Part shown: positions 34,194 through 43,001 of the stretch, one piece after another
Numbering within the stretch: position 1 is the stretch's first letter
Layout: the number at the start of each line of letters is the position of its first letter
Assembly: GCA_017569305.1 (NCBI GenBank)
Contig: CP069418.1
Location: 310,001 to 374,000 of the forward strand
Direction of reading: 5' to 3'
DNA from: Clostridiales bacterium FE2011
Lineage (GTDB): Bacteria; Bacillota; Clostridia; Christensenellales; Aristaeellaceae
Length of the DNA: 64,000 nucleotides
Translations under genes and position numbers: made by a program
The notes under the pieces: model-generated
What the model saw: the letters and a program-made list of their open reading frames with translations, nothing else
Databases searched by the model: none
What the model was told of the DNA's origin: nothing

Positions 34194-35942
34194 CTTAAAC
34201 TGTAACTGATACAGTTCAAAGTACGTCCCCTTTTTCTCCATCAGCTCTTCATGGGTTCCCTGCTCCGTGATCCGTCCATCGCTTACCACAGCGATCTCGT
34301 CCGCGTTTTTGATCGTGCTCAGCCTGTGAGCCACCACCAATGTGGTTCTGCCTTTGCACAGCTCATCCAGTGCCTGCTGGATCAGGATTTCCGTGGTATT
34401 GTCCAGCGCGCTGGTCGCCTCGTCCAGGATCAGGATCGGCGGATTTTTCAGGAACACCCGGGCAATGGACAGCCGCTGTTTCTGTCCGCCGGAGAGGCGG
34501 ATGCCCCGCTCGCCGATGTTCGTATCATAGCCGTTAGGCAGGCTCATGATATAGTCGTGGATATTGGCCCGCTTTGCTGCCAGGATGATTTCCTCGTCCG
34601 TTGCGTCCAGCTTGCCGTAGCGGATGTTCTCCTTCATGCTGTCGTTGAACAGGTAGATATCCTGCTGCACGATGCCGATATTCCGCCGCACGCTTTCCAG
34701 CGTCAGGCTGTTGATCTCCTTACCGTCCAGCAGGATCTCGCCGCTCATCACGTCATAGAAGTGCGGGATCAGGTGGCAGATTGTGGTCTTGCCGCCGCCG
34801 GAGGGGCCAACCAGGGCAAATGTTTTGCCTTTCTCTATGTTCAGGTTCACATGCCGCAGTACGTTCTTGTCCTCATCATAGGCATAGCTGACATCCCTGA
34901 ACTCGATATGTCCTTCCAGCTGCCCCGCGTCCTGCGCGTCCGGGCTGTCCGTTTCCGGCTTTGCATCCATGATCTCACAGAACCGTTCGAAGCCCGTTAC
35001 GCCGTTTTCGAACTGCTCCATGAAGTTGATCAGCGTCATCACCGGGCCGATAAACATATTCACGGAAACAATGAAAGCGGAATAGTCACCGAACTGGATC
35101 CGGCCGTTATACAGGAACAGGCCGCCGGCAATCAGCACCACCACGTTGAACACGTCCGTCACAAAGGTATTGCCGCTGTGGAAACGTCCCATTGCGCTGT
35201 AGGCGCCCTGCCGGGCTTTCTGGAACTTCCCGTTCCCGATCTCGAACTTTTCCTTTTCCTTCTCCGCATTGGTGAAAGCCTTCGTTACCCGGATACCGGA
35301 GATAGAGCTTTCCATACTGGCGTTAATTTCAGCAACCGCGGACCGGGTATCCCGGAATGCCTGGCGCATTTTCTTGCGCAGGCTTATAGAGATAACAACC
35401 AGGAACGGTACGCAGGCAAAGATAATCAGCGTCAGCCAGATATCAATCGTACTCAGGTAAATGAATGAAATCACGATGCTCAGCACGGAAATGATAATGT
35501 TTTCCGGTCCGTGGTGTGCCAGCTCGCTGACTTCAAACAGGTCATTCGTCATCCGGCTCATGATCTTGCCGGTTTCATGGGTATCATAGAAGCTGTAAGG
35601 CAGCGTTTCCAGATGGGCAAACATATCCGTACGCATTCGTGCCTGCATATATACGCCCATCATATGCCCTTCATACTGGATAAAGTAATTCAGCAGCATC
35701 TTGATAAAGTAAAGAGCAAGCAGCGTAATGCCGAAGATCACGATCATCCGGTAGTTCCTGTCCGGAATCAGCGTGTTCAGCATCGTACGGGTAATAATCG
35801 GATAGACAACACCGATCACTGCTACCAGCAGAGCGGCTGTCATATCCATGGCAAACAGTTTTTTATGAGGTTTGTAATAGGCTATGAACCGTTTCAGCAG
35901 TCCCGCGGTTTCCTTCCTGCTCCGCTTCGTGCTTTCTTCCAT
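34179..35942 (-). CDS. ABC exporter (fused permease-ATPase, half transporter)
   Basis: 587 residues. Six membrane spans (about 28-300) followed by an ATPase domain with Walker A GPSGGGKTT, signature LSGGQ (in RLSGGQKQRLSIARVF), Walker B ILILDE and the H-loop in VVAHRLST. Closest in layout to the MsbA/LmrA/YheI group, exporting lipids or drugs as a dimer. It forms a homodimer or pairs with a gene elsewhere; no partner half lies nearby. The C-terminal residues (FKANAQ) and stop are in the arm of a long inverted repeat. Confidence 0.93.
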   Translation of the reverse strand: MEESTKRSRKETAGLLKRFIAYYKPHKKLFAMDMTAALLVAVIGVVYPIITRTMLNTLIPDRNYRMIVIFGITLLALYFIKMLLNYFIQYEGHMMGVYMQARMRTDMFAHLETLPYSFYDTHETGKIMSRMTNDLFEVSELAHHGPENIIISVLSIVISFIYLSTIDIWLTLIIFACVPFLVVISISLRKKMRQAFRDTRSAVAEINASMESSISGIRVTKAFTNAEKEKEKFEIGNGKFQKARQGAYSAMGRFHSGNTFVTDVFNVVVLIAGGLFLYNGRIQFGDYSAFIVSVNMFIGPVMTLINFMEQFENGVTGFERFCEIMDAKPETDSPDAQDAGQLEGHIEFRDVSYAYDEDKNVLRHVNLNIEKGKTFALVGPSGGGKTTICHLIPHFYDVMSGEILLDGKEINSLTLESVRRNIGIVQQDIYLFNDSMKENIRYGKLDATDEEIILAAKRANIHDYIMSLPNGYDTNIGERGIRLSGGQKQRLSIARVFLKNPPILILDEATSALDNTTEILIQQALDELCKGRTTLVVAHRLSTIKNADEIAVVSDGRITEQGTHEELMEKKGTYFELYQLQFKANAQ

Positions 35943-36009
35943 GCTAAAAACCTTTCTCTTTATCTATACTCCAGATATAACATCTGCTTCAATATTCTTA
36001 AGTTTTAAG

Positions 36010-36117
36010 TTATTGAGGAGGCATCCGTGCTTCAGCACGGCGAATGCCTCCCATGCTACAGCCGTCCATTTCTGCAAGCTGCAGGCGCTGCTGAAATGGT
36101 ATACGGCGATCGCAAAG
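36010..36117. repeat. Module B structured repeat
   Basis: Same frame as A; hairpin 1 is GAGGCATCCGTGC / GCACGGCGAATGCCTC (different bases, same shape) and hairpin 2 is CCATTTCTGC / GCTGAAATGG, so the pairing is kept while the sequence changes. It abuts the inverted repeat of the FNT gene. Confidence 0.85.
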
Positions 36118-36131
36118 TTTTCAGTATTCAT

Positions 36132-36716
36132 TCAGTTATCTGATTTAGTTTTCTGCATAAGCAAAAACTTAATCAGATAACTTCCCCCCGCGTTCCCCGC
36201 CGCTGCCAGCGGAATCACCCACCAGGCAATCCCCTGCGCGATGGCCGCGTAGCCCGCCAGGGCAATGGAGTGAGCATAGGAAGAAAGGATGAACAGCGCC
36301 ACGCCGTATACAACAAAGGGCAGCCGGCTGATATCCTTGTTCTTCGGCTGGGTAGTGGCCAGATACATGCACATGCCGCACATCACGGACTGCCAGATCA
36401 CCTTCAGCGGATCCTGGTAGCCTGTCACGATTTTCTGTGCCGCTTCCCGGATTTCCGGCAGGCACAGCGAAGCCAGAATGCCGCATACGCCTGCGCCGAT
36501 CACATTCATCACCAGCATGATCAGTTTCTGCAGGGGATCGTAGTCATTCCGTGCTACCCGTCCGGTAAACAGTTCCGCGTCAAAGTTCACCACAAACCAG
36601 AGTCCGGCACTGAAGAGCACTGCTCCCGGAATGCCGCCGCCTACCTTAAGGTTAACAATACAGCCCATACAGATCAGGACGCCCGCCGCCGCGGACCGGT
36701 TCAGTGTAGTCTTCAT
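36132..36716 (-). CDS. Compact formate/nitrite-transporter (FNT) family channel
   Basis: 194 residues from the ATG at 36716, where GGAGG lies 9 nt upstream (the ATG nine bases earlier is too close). Six spans are predicted. The region AGLWFVVNFDAELFTGRV corresponds to the FNT span-2/3 region and AHSIA and GNAGGSYLIKFLL to the late motifs. It is clearly shorter than the usual 260-290 residues, mostly at the ends and loops. It should move formate, nitrite or related anions. The last 19 codons form one arm and part of the other arm of a long inverted repeat. Confidence 0.8.
   Translation of the reverse strand: MKTTLNRSAAAGVLICMGCIVNLKVGGGIPGAVLFSAGLWFVVNFDAELFTGRVARNDYDPLQKLIMLVMNVIGAGVCGILASLCLPEIREAAQKIVTGYQDPLKVIWQSVMCGMCMYLATTQPKNKDISRLPFVVYGVALFILSSYAHSIALAGYAAIAQGIAWWVIPLAAAGNAGGSYLIKFLLMQKTKSDN
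36134..36182. repeat. Inverted repeat within the FNT gene end
   Basis: 19-bp arms (one mismatch) separated by 11 nt; both arms are translated. The stop codon overlaps the outer end. Next to module B. Confidence 0.85.
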
Positions 36717-36832
36717 CGCTCGCATCCTCCGGTCATATTCAGATTATTGCCCTCATCGTAACCGGAAAACCGGTTAATGTCAAACATCTTCTGCCTTTTA
36801 TTTTCAATATTCACGCAAGTTTGGTCATTTTC

Positions 36833-36860
36833 TTGACATGTTTTGTGTTTCTGATATATT
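36833..36860 (+). promoter_or_regulatory. Promoter upstream of the methyltransferase leader
   Basis: TTGACA (36833-36838), 16 nt, TATATT (36855-36860). Confidence 0.6.
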
Positions 36861-36895
36861 TATACATGGTTTGTGTGTGATGTACGTTTTGAGCG

Positions 36896-36937
36896 ACGCC
36901 GCAAATAATGCCTGAAAGGGTATTATTTGTGGCGTTT
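36896..36937 (+). terminator. Leader attenuator-like hairpin
   Basis: ACGCC-G-CAAATAAT / ATTATTTG-T-GGCGT with a 12-nt loop, then TTTTAG, located between the promoter and the methyltransferase start. TTATAAT lies immediately after it, so a second promoter may bypass it. Confidence 0.55.
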
Positions 36938-36976
36938 TAGTTTATAATGTACACAAGCCGGAAGGAGAAGAGAAAT

Positions 36977-37912
36977 ATGGATTACAGCACAAAGATTTCC
37001 GAACGGATGTGGAACCTCCCGGACAAGGGAGAACTGGAATCGGAACGGGAGCAGACCTTCATCGACGATATCGTGCAGAAGGCGCATATCGAGCGGGAGC
37101 TGCTCAGCCACCTGGACGGCATTCAGACCGTCTTTGACGGCGGTGCCGGCTGCGGCCGCTTCTCGATCCTGCTGGCCCGTCAGGGACTGCAGGTAACCCA
37201 CTTCGACATCTCCCAGGCCATGATCGACAAAGCCCGGGAGCTGGCAGAAAAAGCAGGCGTCCTCGACCACATCACCTTTGTCAAAGGTGCCCTGGAAGAT
37301 CTCTCTGCCTATACAGACCGGAGTTTTGACCTGGTCATGTCCTTTGACGCACCCATTTCCTATACCTGGCCCAATCAGGAGCAGACAATCCGGGAGCTGG
37401 TGCGTATCGCGAAAAAGCGGATCATGTTCAGCGTCTCAAGCCGTCTTGGTGCCTTGCCCTATCTGGCCAATCCCCTGCAGAAAAATCAGTTCATCCTGGA
37501 TAAAAACAGCTCCGACAGCTGGGTTCAGTGGTGCCTGAACAGCCGACAGCAGATGATCGACGGCTTCACCTTCCGGGAAAAGAACCTGCTGAAGACGCTG
37601 GATACCGGTCTCCTGTGCGATGTGGAAGAAACCAAAGAAGCTTACGACCGGGGTGAGACGCCCTGGTGCATCACCTATCACTTTATGCCAGATGAACTGA
37701 AGCAGATTCTGGAAAACTGCGGCGTGAAGGATGTTACGCTGGCGGGCCCCGGAGCTTTTGCCAGGACAATTCCCAATGAAATCCTGGTGAAAATCATGAA
37801 CGACCCGGAACAGAAGAAAGATTTCCTGGATTTCTGTCACCTCTATGACAGCAATCCTTATGTCTGCGGCATGGGAAAGGATAACCTCTTTGCCCGCGGG
37901 GAAATCGGATAA
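36977..37912 (+). CDS. SAM-dependent methyltransferase
   Basis: 311 residues from the ATG after GGAAGGAGAAGAG; the in-frame ATG at 36947 has no site. Class I Rossmann methyltransferase: motif I VFDGGAGCGRFSILLA (about 51-66), then the acidic residue HFDISQAMI, motif IV-like LVMSFDAPISYTW. A C-terminal extension of about 120 residues, mostly helical, is unusual for small methyltransferases and may select the substrate. I cannot assign the substrate. Its leader contains a hairpin that could attenuate expression. Confidence 0.85.
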   Translation: MDYSTKISERMWNLPDKGELESEREQTFIDDIVQKAHIERELLSHLDGIQTVFDGGAGCGRFSILLARQGLQVTHFDISQAMIDKARELAEKAGVLDHITFVKGALEDLSAYTDRSFDLVMSFDAPISYTWPNQEQTIRELVRIAKKRIMFSVSSRLGALPYLANPLQKNQFILDKNSSDSWVQWCLNSRQQMIDGFTFREKNLLKTLDTGLLCDVEETKEAYDRGETPWCITYHFMPDELKQILENCGVKDVTLAGPGAFARTIPNEILVKIMNDPEQKKDFLDFCHLYDSNPYVCGMGKDNLFARGEIG

Positions 37913-38016
37913 CGCCGGTCTCCTTCTGTCCATTCCTTCAATAATATGGTAAAATCCAGATACAGGCTGCCGCTTCCCTGAAGCCGCTATTACCGCCTGT
38001 ATTCAAAGGAGTTCCT

Positions 38017-38691
38017 ATGGAATATCGTATTCTCATCGTGGAGGACGAGCAGGGCATTGCCGACGCCGTCTGCGCCGCCATGTCCCGCTGGGGTCTTAAG
38101 GCCGAGGCAGTCACGGACTTCCGCCGTGTTATGGAGGACTTTGACCGGGTTAAGCCGCACCTGGTGCTGCTGGATATCTCCCTGCCCTTCATGAACGGCT
38201 ATCACTGGTGTACAGAGATCCGTAAAGCATCCTCTGTGCCGGTGATCTTCGTTTCCTCCGCTTCTGATAATATGAACATCATCATGGCCATGAACATGGG
38301 CGCGGATGATTTCATTGCCAAACCCTTCGATCCGGATGTCCTTGTGGCAAAGGTACAGGCCCTGCTCCGCCGGTCCTACGACTTTGCCGGTTCCGCTCCT
38401 GTGCTGGAGCACCAGGGCATCGTCCTGAACACCGGAGACAACAGTCTCACCTGTAAAGGGCAGAAGCTGGATCTGTCCCGGAACGAATACCGGATTCTGC
38501 TCACCCTTATGCAGAACAAGGGGAAGATCGTCAGCAGGGAAAAGCTGATGGATGCCCTCTGGCAAACAGACTCCTTTGTGGATGAAAACACCCTCACGGT
38601 CAATGTGGGCCGTCTGCGCAAAAAGCTGGAAGCCGCCGGCGTGAGTGATTTTATTACTACCAAATTCGGTGAAGGTTATCTGGTGGGGTAA
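38017..38691 (+). CDS. Response regulator of BceR type
   Basis: 224 residues: receiver domain with Asp53 as phosphoacceptor (LLDISLP), conserved Asp9/10-type acidic pair (VEDE), Thr/Ser at VSSAS and Lys at AKPF, then an OmpR-type winged helix (about 130-222). It resembles regulators of antimicrobial-peptide modules (BceR, VraR-like Bce). The kinase gene follows 4 nt after its stop. Its target is likely the transporter operon at 39.8 kb. Confidence 0.9.
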   Translation: MEYRILIVEDEQGIADAVCAAMSRWGLKAEAVTDFRRVMEDFDRVKPHLVLLDISLPFMNGYHWCTEIRKASSVPVIFVSSASDNMNIIMAMNMGADDFIAKPFDPDVLVAKVQALLRRSYDFAGSAPVLEHQGIVLNTGDNSLTCKGQKLDLSRNEYRILLTLMQNKGKIVSREKLMDALWQTDSFVDENTLTVNVGRLRKKLEAAGVSDFITTKFGEGYLVG

Positions 38692-38695
38692 GAAG

Positions 38696-39673
38696 ATGAA
38701 ACTGTTCTTACAATATCTGAGGAGCAAAGCCGCCATCCTGTTGCTGTTCGCTTGCTTTGCAGGCATCATGGCTTTCTCTTTTACCCTCTATCACCTGCCG
38801 ACAGAGGCGGTACTCTACCCTGCCGCGCTGTGTGCGGTTCTGGGGCTGATTGCGCTGATCATTGATTATGTCCGGACCCTGCACATGCATAAGCTGATCT
38901 CCGCCATCCGGGAGATGGATACGGACCTTCCGGAAGTCCGGAATGTGGAAGCCGCGGACTACCGTGAAATCGTCCGTCTCCTTCGGGAGCGCAACCGGGA
39001 AGCCCATACCCGTGCCGCAACGGATATGAACGCCATGATGGACTATTACACCCTCTGGGCACACCAGATCAAAACGCCCATTGCTTCCATGCGCCTTCGC
39101 CTGCAGCAGGAGGATACTGCCCAGGCCCGCGTCCTGCTGGCCGATCTCGGCCGTATTGAGCGATATGTTTCCATGGTGCTCACCTATCTGCGGCTGGAAG
39201 GCAGCAGTACGGATTACGTAATCCGTGAAACAGATCTGGACAGCATCCTGCGCCCGGTCTTCAAGCAGTTTGCCGGGGAATTCATCAGCCGGAAGCTGAA
39301 GCTGGATTATACCCCCATAAACATTAAAGTGCTTACGGATGAAAAGTGGCTCTCCTTTGTGGTGGAGCAGCTCCTTTCCAATGCCCTCAAATACACGCCG
39401 AAAGGCTCCGTATCTGTATATCTGGAGGATCCTGCCGTTCTGTGCATCCGTGATACCGGCATCGGTATTGCCCCGGAAGATCTGCCCCGCGTTTTTGAGC
39501 GCAGCTATACAGGTCTCACCGGCCGGGCAGATAAGTGTGCCAGCGGCCTGGGACTGAGCCTTTGCAAGCGTGTATGCGACAATCTGGGACATGGCATAAC
39601 CATTGAATCCGTACCGGATCAGGGCACAACCGTACGGGTGGATCTGGGCTCCCGGAAACTGAATATTGAGTAA
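38696..39673 (+). CDS. Intramembrane-sensing histidine kinase of BceS type
   Basis: 325 residues from the ATG at 38696 (GGTGGGG ahead). Two adjacent spans (about 11-31 and 38-58) with almost no external loop, so it cannot bind ligands outside alone. The kinase part follows, with the phosphorylated His in the WAHQIKTPIASMRL motif, the N box SNALKYTPKG, and GLGLSLCKR for ATP. Such BceS kinases read the state of their ABC transporter rather than the drug itself. Cotranscribed with the regulator. Confidence 0.9.
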   Translation: MKLFLQYLRSKAAILLLFACFAGIMAFSFTLYHLPTEAVLYPAALCAVLGLIALIIDYVRTLHMHKLISAIREMDTDLPEVRNVEAADYREIVRLLRERNREAHTRAATDMNAMMDYYTLWAHQIKTPIASMRLRLQQEDTAQARVLLADLGRIERYVSMVLTYLRLEGSSTDYVIRETDLDSILRPVFKQFAGEFISRKLKLDYTPINIKVLTDEKWLSFVVEQLLSNALKYTPKGSVSVYLEDPAVLCIRDTGIGIAPEDLPRVFERSYTGLTGRADKCASGLGLSLCKRVCDNLGHGITIESVPDQGTTVRVDLGSRKLNIE

Positions 39674-39701
39674 ATGTGACAGTTTTGTTCGTTTTGCCTC
39701 T

Positions 39702-39753
39702 CTTATTGTAAGCCGATTCGATGGAATGGATCGGCTTTCGCCTTTACAATAAG
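39702..39753 (+). promoter_or_regulatory. Nested palindrome upstream of the BceAB-like genes
   Basis: Outer 10-bp perfect arms CTTATTGTAA / TTACAATAAG (39702-39711, 39744-39753) and inner 7-bp arms AGCCGAT / ATCGGCT. The outer arms contain TGTAA, the core of Bce-type regulator sites. It may be the operator or a leader hairpin. Confidence 0.55.
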
Positions 39754-39785
39754 GGCGTAAACGAAATGTAAGGAGGAACTCGCAA

Positions 39786-40550
39786 ATGAGTCTGCTCGAA
39801 GTCAAAGGACTGAAGAAAGTTTATAAAACACGGTTCGGCGGTCAGTCCGTCGAAGCGCTGAAGAATGTTAATTTTTCCGTAGAGGAAGGCGAATACGTTG
39901 CCATCATGGGTGAAAGCGGATCCGGTAAAACCACCCTGCTGAACATCCTGGCCGCGCTGGACCAGGCCACTGCCGGCACCGTCCTGCTGGAGGGCAAGGA
40001 TTTCTCCAGGATTAAGGAGAATGAAGTGGCTTCCTTCCGCCGTGACAACCTGGGCTTTGTATTCCAGGAATTCAACCTGCTGGACACCTTCACCCTGGAA
40101 GATAATATCTACCTGCCCCTGGTGCTGGCCGGTAAAGACTATCAGGAAATGAGGGCTACCCTTATGCCCATTGCGGTTTCCCTGGGGATTGAAGACCTGC
40201 TGAAAAAGTATCCCTATGAAGTCTCCGGCGGTCAGAAACAGCGTGCGGCCGTTGCCCGCGCCCTGATCACACAGCCTAAAATGATCCTCGCCGATGAGCC
40301 CACCGGCGCCCTGGATTCCAAATCCTCTGACGAACTGCTCCGCCTTTTCGCGGATGTCAACCGTATGGGCCAAACCATCCTCATGGTTACTCACTCTGCC
40401 CGTGCCGCCAGCCGTGCCGGCCGTGTGCTCTTCATCCGTGACGGTGAAGTGTTCCATCAGCTGTACCGCGGTGAGGAATCCGATGATATGTTCTATCAGA
40501 AGATTGTTGACACGCTGACCCTGCTGGCCCAGGGAGGTGAGCGGGCGTGA
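39786..40550 (+). CDS. BceA-like ABC transporter ATPase
   Basis: 254 residues, a stand-alone ATPase: Walker [11 protein letters not shown]-loop FQEFN, signature SGGQKQ, Walker [13 protein letters not shown]. Of the MacB/LolD/BceA family. GTAAGGAGG before the ATG. Its last bases overlap the permease start (GTGA), so the two proteins are made in fixed ratio. Confidence 0.92.
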   Translation: MSLLEVKGLKKVYKTRFGGQSVEALKNVNFSVEEGEYVAIMGESGSGKTTLLNILAALDQATAGTVLLEGKDFSRIKENEVASFRRDNLGFVFQEFNLLDTFTLEDNIYLPLVLAGKDYQEMRATLMPIAVSLGIEDLLKKYPYEVSGGQKQRAAVARALITQPKMILADEPTGALDSKSSDELLRLFADVNRMGQTILMVTHSARAASRAGRVLFIRDGEVFHQLYRGEESDDMFYQKIVDTLTLLAQGGERA

Positions 40551-42604
40551 AGACCTTCTTCTATCCCCGCCTGGCATGGGATGGTCTGCGTAAAAACCGT
40601 CAGCTTTCACGACCTTACCTGCTGACCTGCATCTGCATGGTGGCTGTATTCTATATTCTCAGCTACCTGAATTCCCCCATGGCGCTTGCACTTATTGTAA
40701 AAGGCGCCAGCGTCGTGCGTGATATCATGAATCTGGGCCGGTATGTCATCCTGGTCTTTTCCCTGATTTTCCTGTACTATACCTACTCATTCCTGCTTCG
40801 CCGCCGTTCCCATGAATTTGGTCTTTACAACGTGCTGGGTATGGGCAAACGGAATCTGGTTCGTATCATCGCCTGGGAAAATGTCATCACCTTTGCTATC
40901 GCGATAACCTGCGGCCTGTTCCTGGGCATTCTCCTTTCCAAGCTGGCAGAGCTGGGACTGGTCAACCTGCTGGGCGGTACAATCGACTTTGTTTTCCGTG
41001 TCCATGCCGCCTCCATCTGGCAGACCCTCCTGTTCTATGCCCTCATCTTTGGCCTGCTCATGTTCTCCGCAGTCATCCGCACCGCCCGTGCCAATGCTGT
41101 TTCCCTGATGAAGTCTGAGAATGCCGGTGAAAAGCCCCCGAAAGGCAACTGGCTGTTCGCCATCCTGGGCATGCTTATTCTTGGCGGTGCCTACTATATC
41201 GCCATTTCCGTCAGCAACCCGGTTACAGCTATCCTGTTGTTCTTCATTGCTGTAGTGATGGTTATCATTGCAACCTATCTTCTCATGGTCACCGGTAGTG
41301 TAAAGATGTGCCGTATCCTGCAGTCAAACAAAGGCTACTATTATAAAGCAAAGCACTTCGTTTCCGTTTCCTCCATGGCCTTCCGTATGAAACGGAACGG
41401 TGCCGGTCTGGCTTCCATCTGCATCATCGCCACGATGATTCTGGTCATGCTTTCCACCACCACCTGTATGTGGTTCGGTGCAGAGGATTCCCTGAAAAAA
41501 AACTATCCCCGTGAGATTAACTTCTCCGTTAACCTGAACGATCCCGAAAAGCTGATGGACGGCACTCCGGACCAGGCCGCTTCTGCGATCCTGGACGTCC
41601 TGCAGAAAAACGACATTACCCCGAAGAATATCCAGGAAGAGCGGTTCATCAGCCTTAGCGGTGTCCAGGCCGACGGTTTCATCCAGTGTGATTATGAAAC
41701 AGCCAGCCTGGGAGCAGATTTCAACAATCTGCGGGAAATCTACCTGGTTTCTCCCGATTCCATTGAAACTTCGGACAATAACCCTCTGGATCTCGCCGCT
41801 GATGAGATCGTGCTGATCACCGACGGCATGGATTATACCGATGATACCCTGACCCTGGCCATGGGCAATAAGACACGCAGCTGGAAAATCCGGCATTATG
41901 AACGGAAAGATACCGGCGGCACCACTTCCGGTATGGGTTTCCCGACCATGACCGTCGCCGTTGCTGACCTGACCACTGCCATCGAAGGCCTGGAAAAAGA
42001 AAAGGATGTGTCCGGCCGGCAAATCCAGTCCATGTGGAAATACAACTTTGACACTGGTCTGTCCGACGAGGAGAACACCGACCTGAAAATGATCCTGCAT
42101 TATGACGTCAGGCAAAGACTCCATGACCTCTTCACGGATGATTCCACCAGATGGATCTCCATAGATTCCCGTGCTGAAGGTTCCGCAGATTTCTACGGCA
42201 CGTATGGCAGTCTCTTCTTCATCGGCATCCTGCTGAGCATCGTCTTCGTCTGCGCTGCTGTGCTGATTATCTACTATAAGCAGATCTCTGAAGGATACGA
42301 GGATGCCAAGCGCTTCGATATCATGCAGAAAGTTGGTATGACGAAGAAGGAAATCCGTTCCAGCATCAGCTCTCAGTTGCTGACGGTCTTCGCCCTTCCG
42401 CTGGCTTTCGCCGGTCTGCACCTGATCTTTGCTTTCCCGATGATCCGGAAAATGCTTGCTATCCTCAGCCTGACAGACGTCGCGCTCTTCATGCGCACAA
42501 CGCTCATTAGCTTCGTGGTATTCGGCATCTTCTATGCGATCGTCTACCGCCTGACTTCACGAGTCTACTATCGCATTGTCAGCGGACTCAGTCAGAACGA
42601 CTAA
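40547..42604 (+). CDS. BceB-like ABC transporter permease
   Basis: 685 residues from a GTG start that overlaps the ATPase end by 4 nt. Ten membrane spans are predicted: about four to eight before residue 285, and two or three at the end. Between about 310 and 555 lies a large soluble region, the external domain of BceB permeases that binds lipid II-type targets of antimicrobial peptides. FtsX-like permease domains at both ends. With the kinase/regulator pair, it makes a complete resistance-and-sensing module. The specific peptide is unknown. Confidence 0.9.
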   Translation: MKTFFYPRLAWDGLRKNRQLSRPYLLTCICMVAVFYILSYLNSPMALALIVKGASVVRDIMNLGRYVILVFSLIFLYYTYSFLLRRRSHEFGLYNVLGMGKRNLVRIIAWENVITFAIAITCGLFLGILLSKLAELGLVNLLGGTIDFVFRVHAASIWQTLLFYALIFGLLMFSAVIRTARANAVSLMKSENAGEKPPKGNWLFAILGMLILGGAYYIAISVSNPVTAILLFFIAVVMVIIATYLLMVTGSVKMCRILQSNKGYYYKAKHFVSVSSMAFRMKRNGAGLASICIIATMILVMLSTTTCMWFGAEDSLKKNYPREINFSVNLNDPEKLMDGTPDQAASAILDVLQKNDITPKNIQEERFISLSGVQADGFIQCDYETASLGADFNNLREIYLVSPDSIETSDNNPLDLAADEIVLITDGMDYTDDTLTLAMGNKTRSWKIRHYERKDTGGTTSGMGFPTMTVAVADLTTAIEGLEKEKDVSGRQIQSMWKYNFDTGLSDEENTDLKMILHYDVRQRLHDLFTDDSTRWISIDSRAEGSADFYGTYGSLFFIGILLSIVFVCAAVLIIYYKQISEGYEDAKRFDIMQKVGMTKKEIRSSISSQLLTVFALPLAFAGLHLIFAFPMIRKMLAILSLTDVALFMRTTLISFVVFGIFYAIVYRLTSRVYYRIVSGLSQND

Positions 42605-42631
42605 TCCCCTGACAACACACTCTCTTCTCTC

Positions 42632-42659
42632 GAGCCTGCCATCCCGGCAGGCTCTTTTA
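42632..42659 (+). terminator. Terminator of the BceRSAB-like module
   Basis: Stem GAGCCTGCC / GGCAGGCTC, loop ATCCC, T run. Confidence 0.9.
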
Positions 42660-42669
42660 TTGCCCATCA

Positions 42670-42870
42670 AAATTCGGAAACTCAATCGGAACACAATGCC
42701 CCTAAACTTGTCATCTTGAGCAAGTGAATGAAATGAGCGCGTCGAAAGATCTCCCCGCCCATTCACATTCGGGAACTCAATTGGAACAACCATACGGCAG
42801 GGCGCTAGAGTGTCATTCCGAGCAAGTCCGAAGGACGCGTCGAGGAATCCCTTACTACGTCCGAAGGACG
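42670..42870. repeat. Tandem GTCATYYYGAGC-type repeats
   Basis: Two related units of about 96 nt: TTCGGAAACTCAATCGGAAC then GTCATCTTGAGC..GTCGAAAGATCT, and TTCGGGAACTCAATTGGAAC then GTCATTCCGAGC..GTCGAGGAATCC. Related to bacterial intergenic repeats of the GTCATTCTGAGC type. With the T repeat below it accounts for most of the 397-nt gap before 43002. Confidence 0.75.
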
Positions 42871-42874
42871 CTCA

Positions 42875-42942
42875 TTTTTAAGTCTTCAGTTTTAAGTTTT
42901 AAGTATTAATTGAATACCTCCTCCCTCCTACTTCCTACCTCC
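42875..42942 (+). repeat. T-family repeat with pyrimidine tail (copy 5)
   Basis: TTTTTAAGTCTTCAG, TTTTAAGTATTAATT, then CTCCTCCCTCCTACTTCC-like words. Confidence 0.75.
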
Positions 42943-42955
42943 ACTTTTTTCTGTA

Positions 42956-42964
42956 TGTTATAAT
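42956..42964 (+). promoter_or_regulatory. Extended -10 before the 5'-nucleotidase gene
   Basis: TGTTATAAT, 37 nt before the TTG start; no good -35. Confidence 0.5.
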
Positions 42965-43001
42965 ACTATCACCATATATTTACAGTCAGGGGGGTATTTT
43001 T

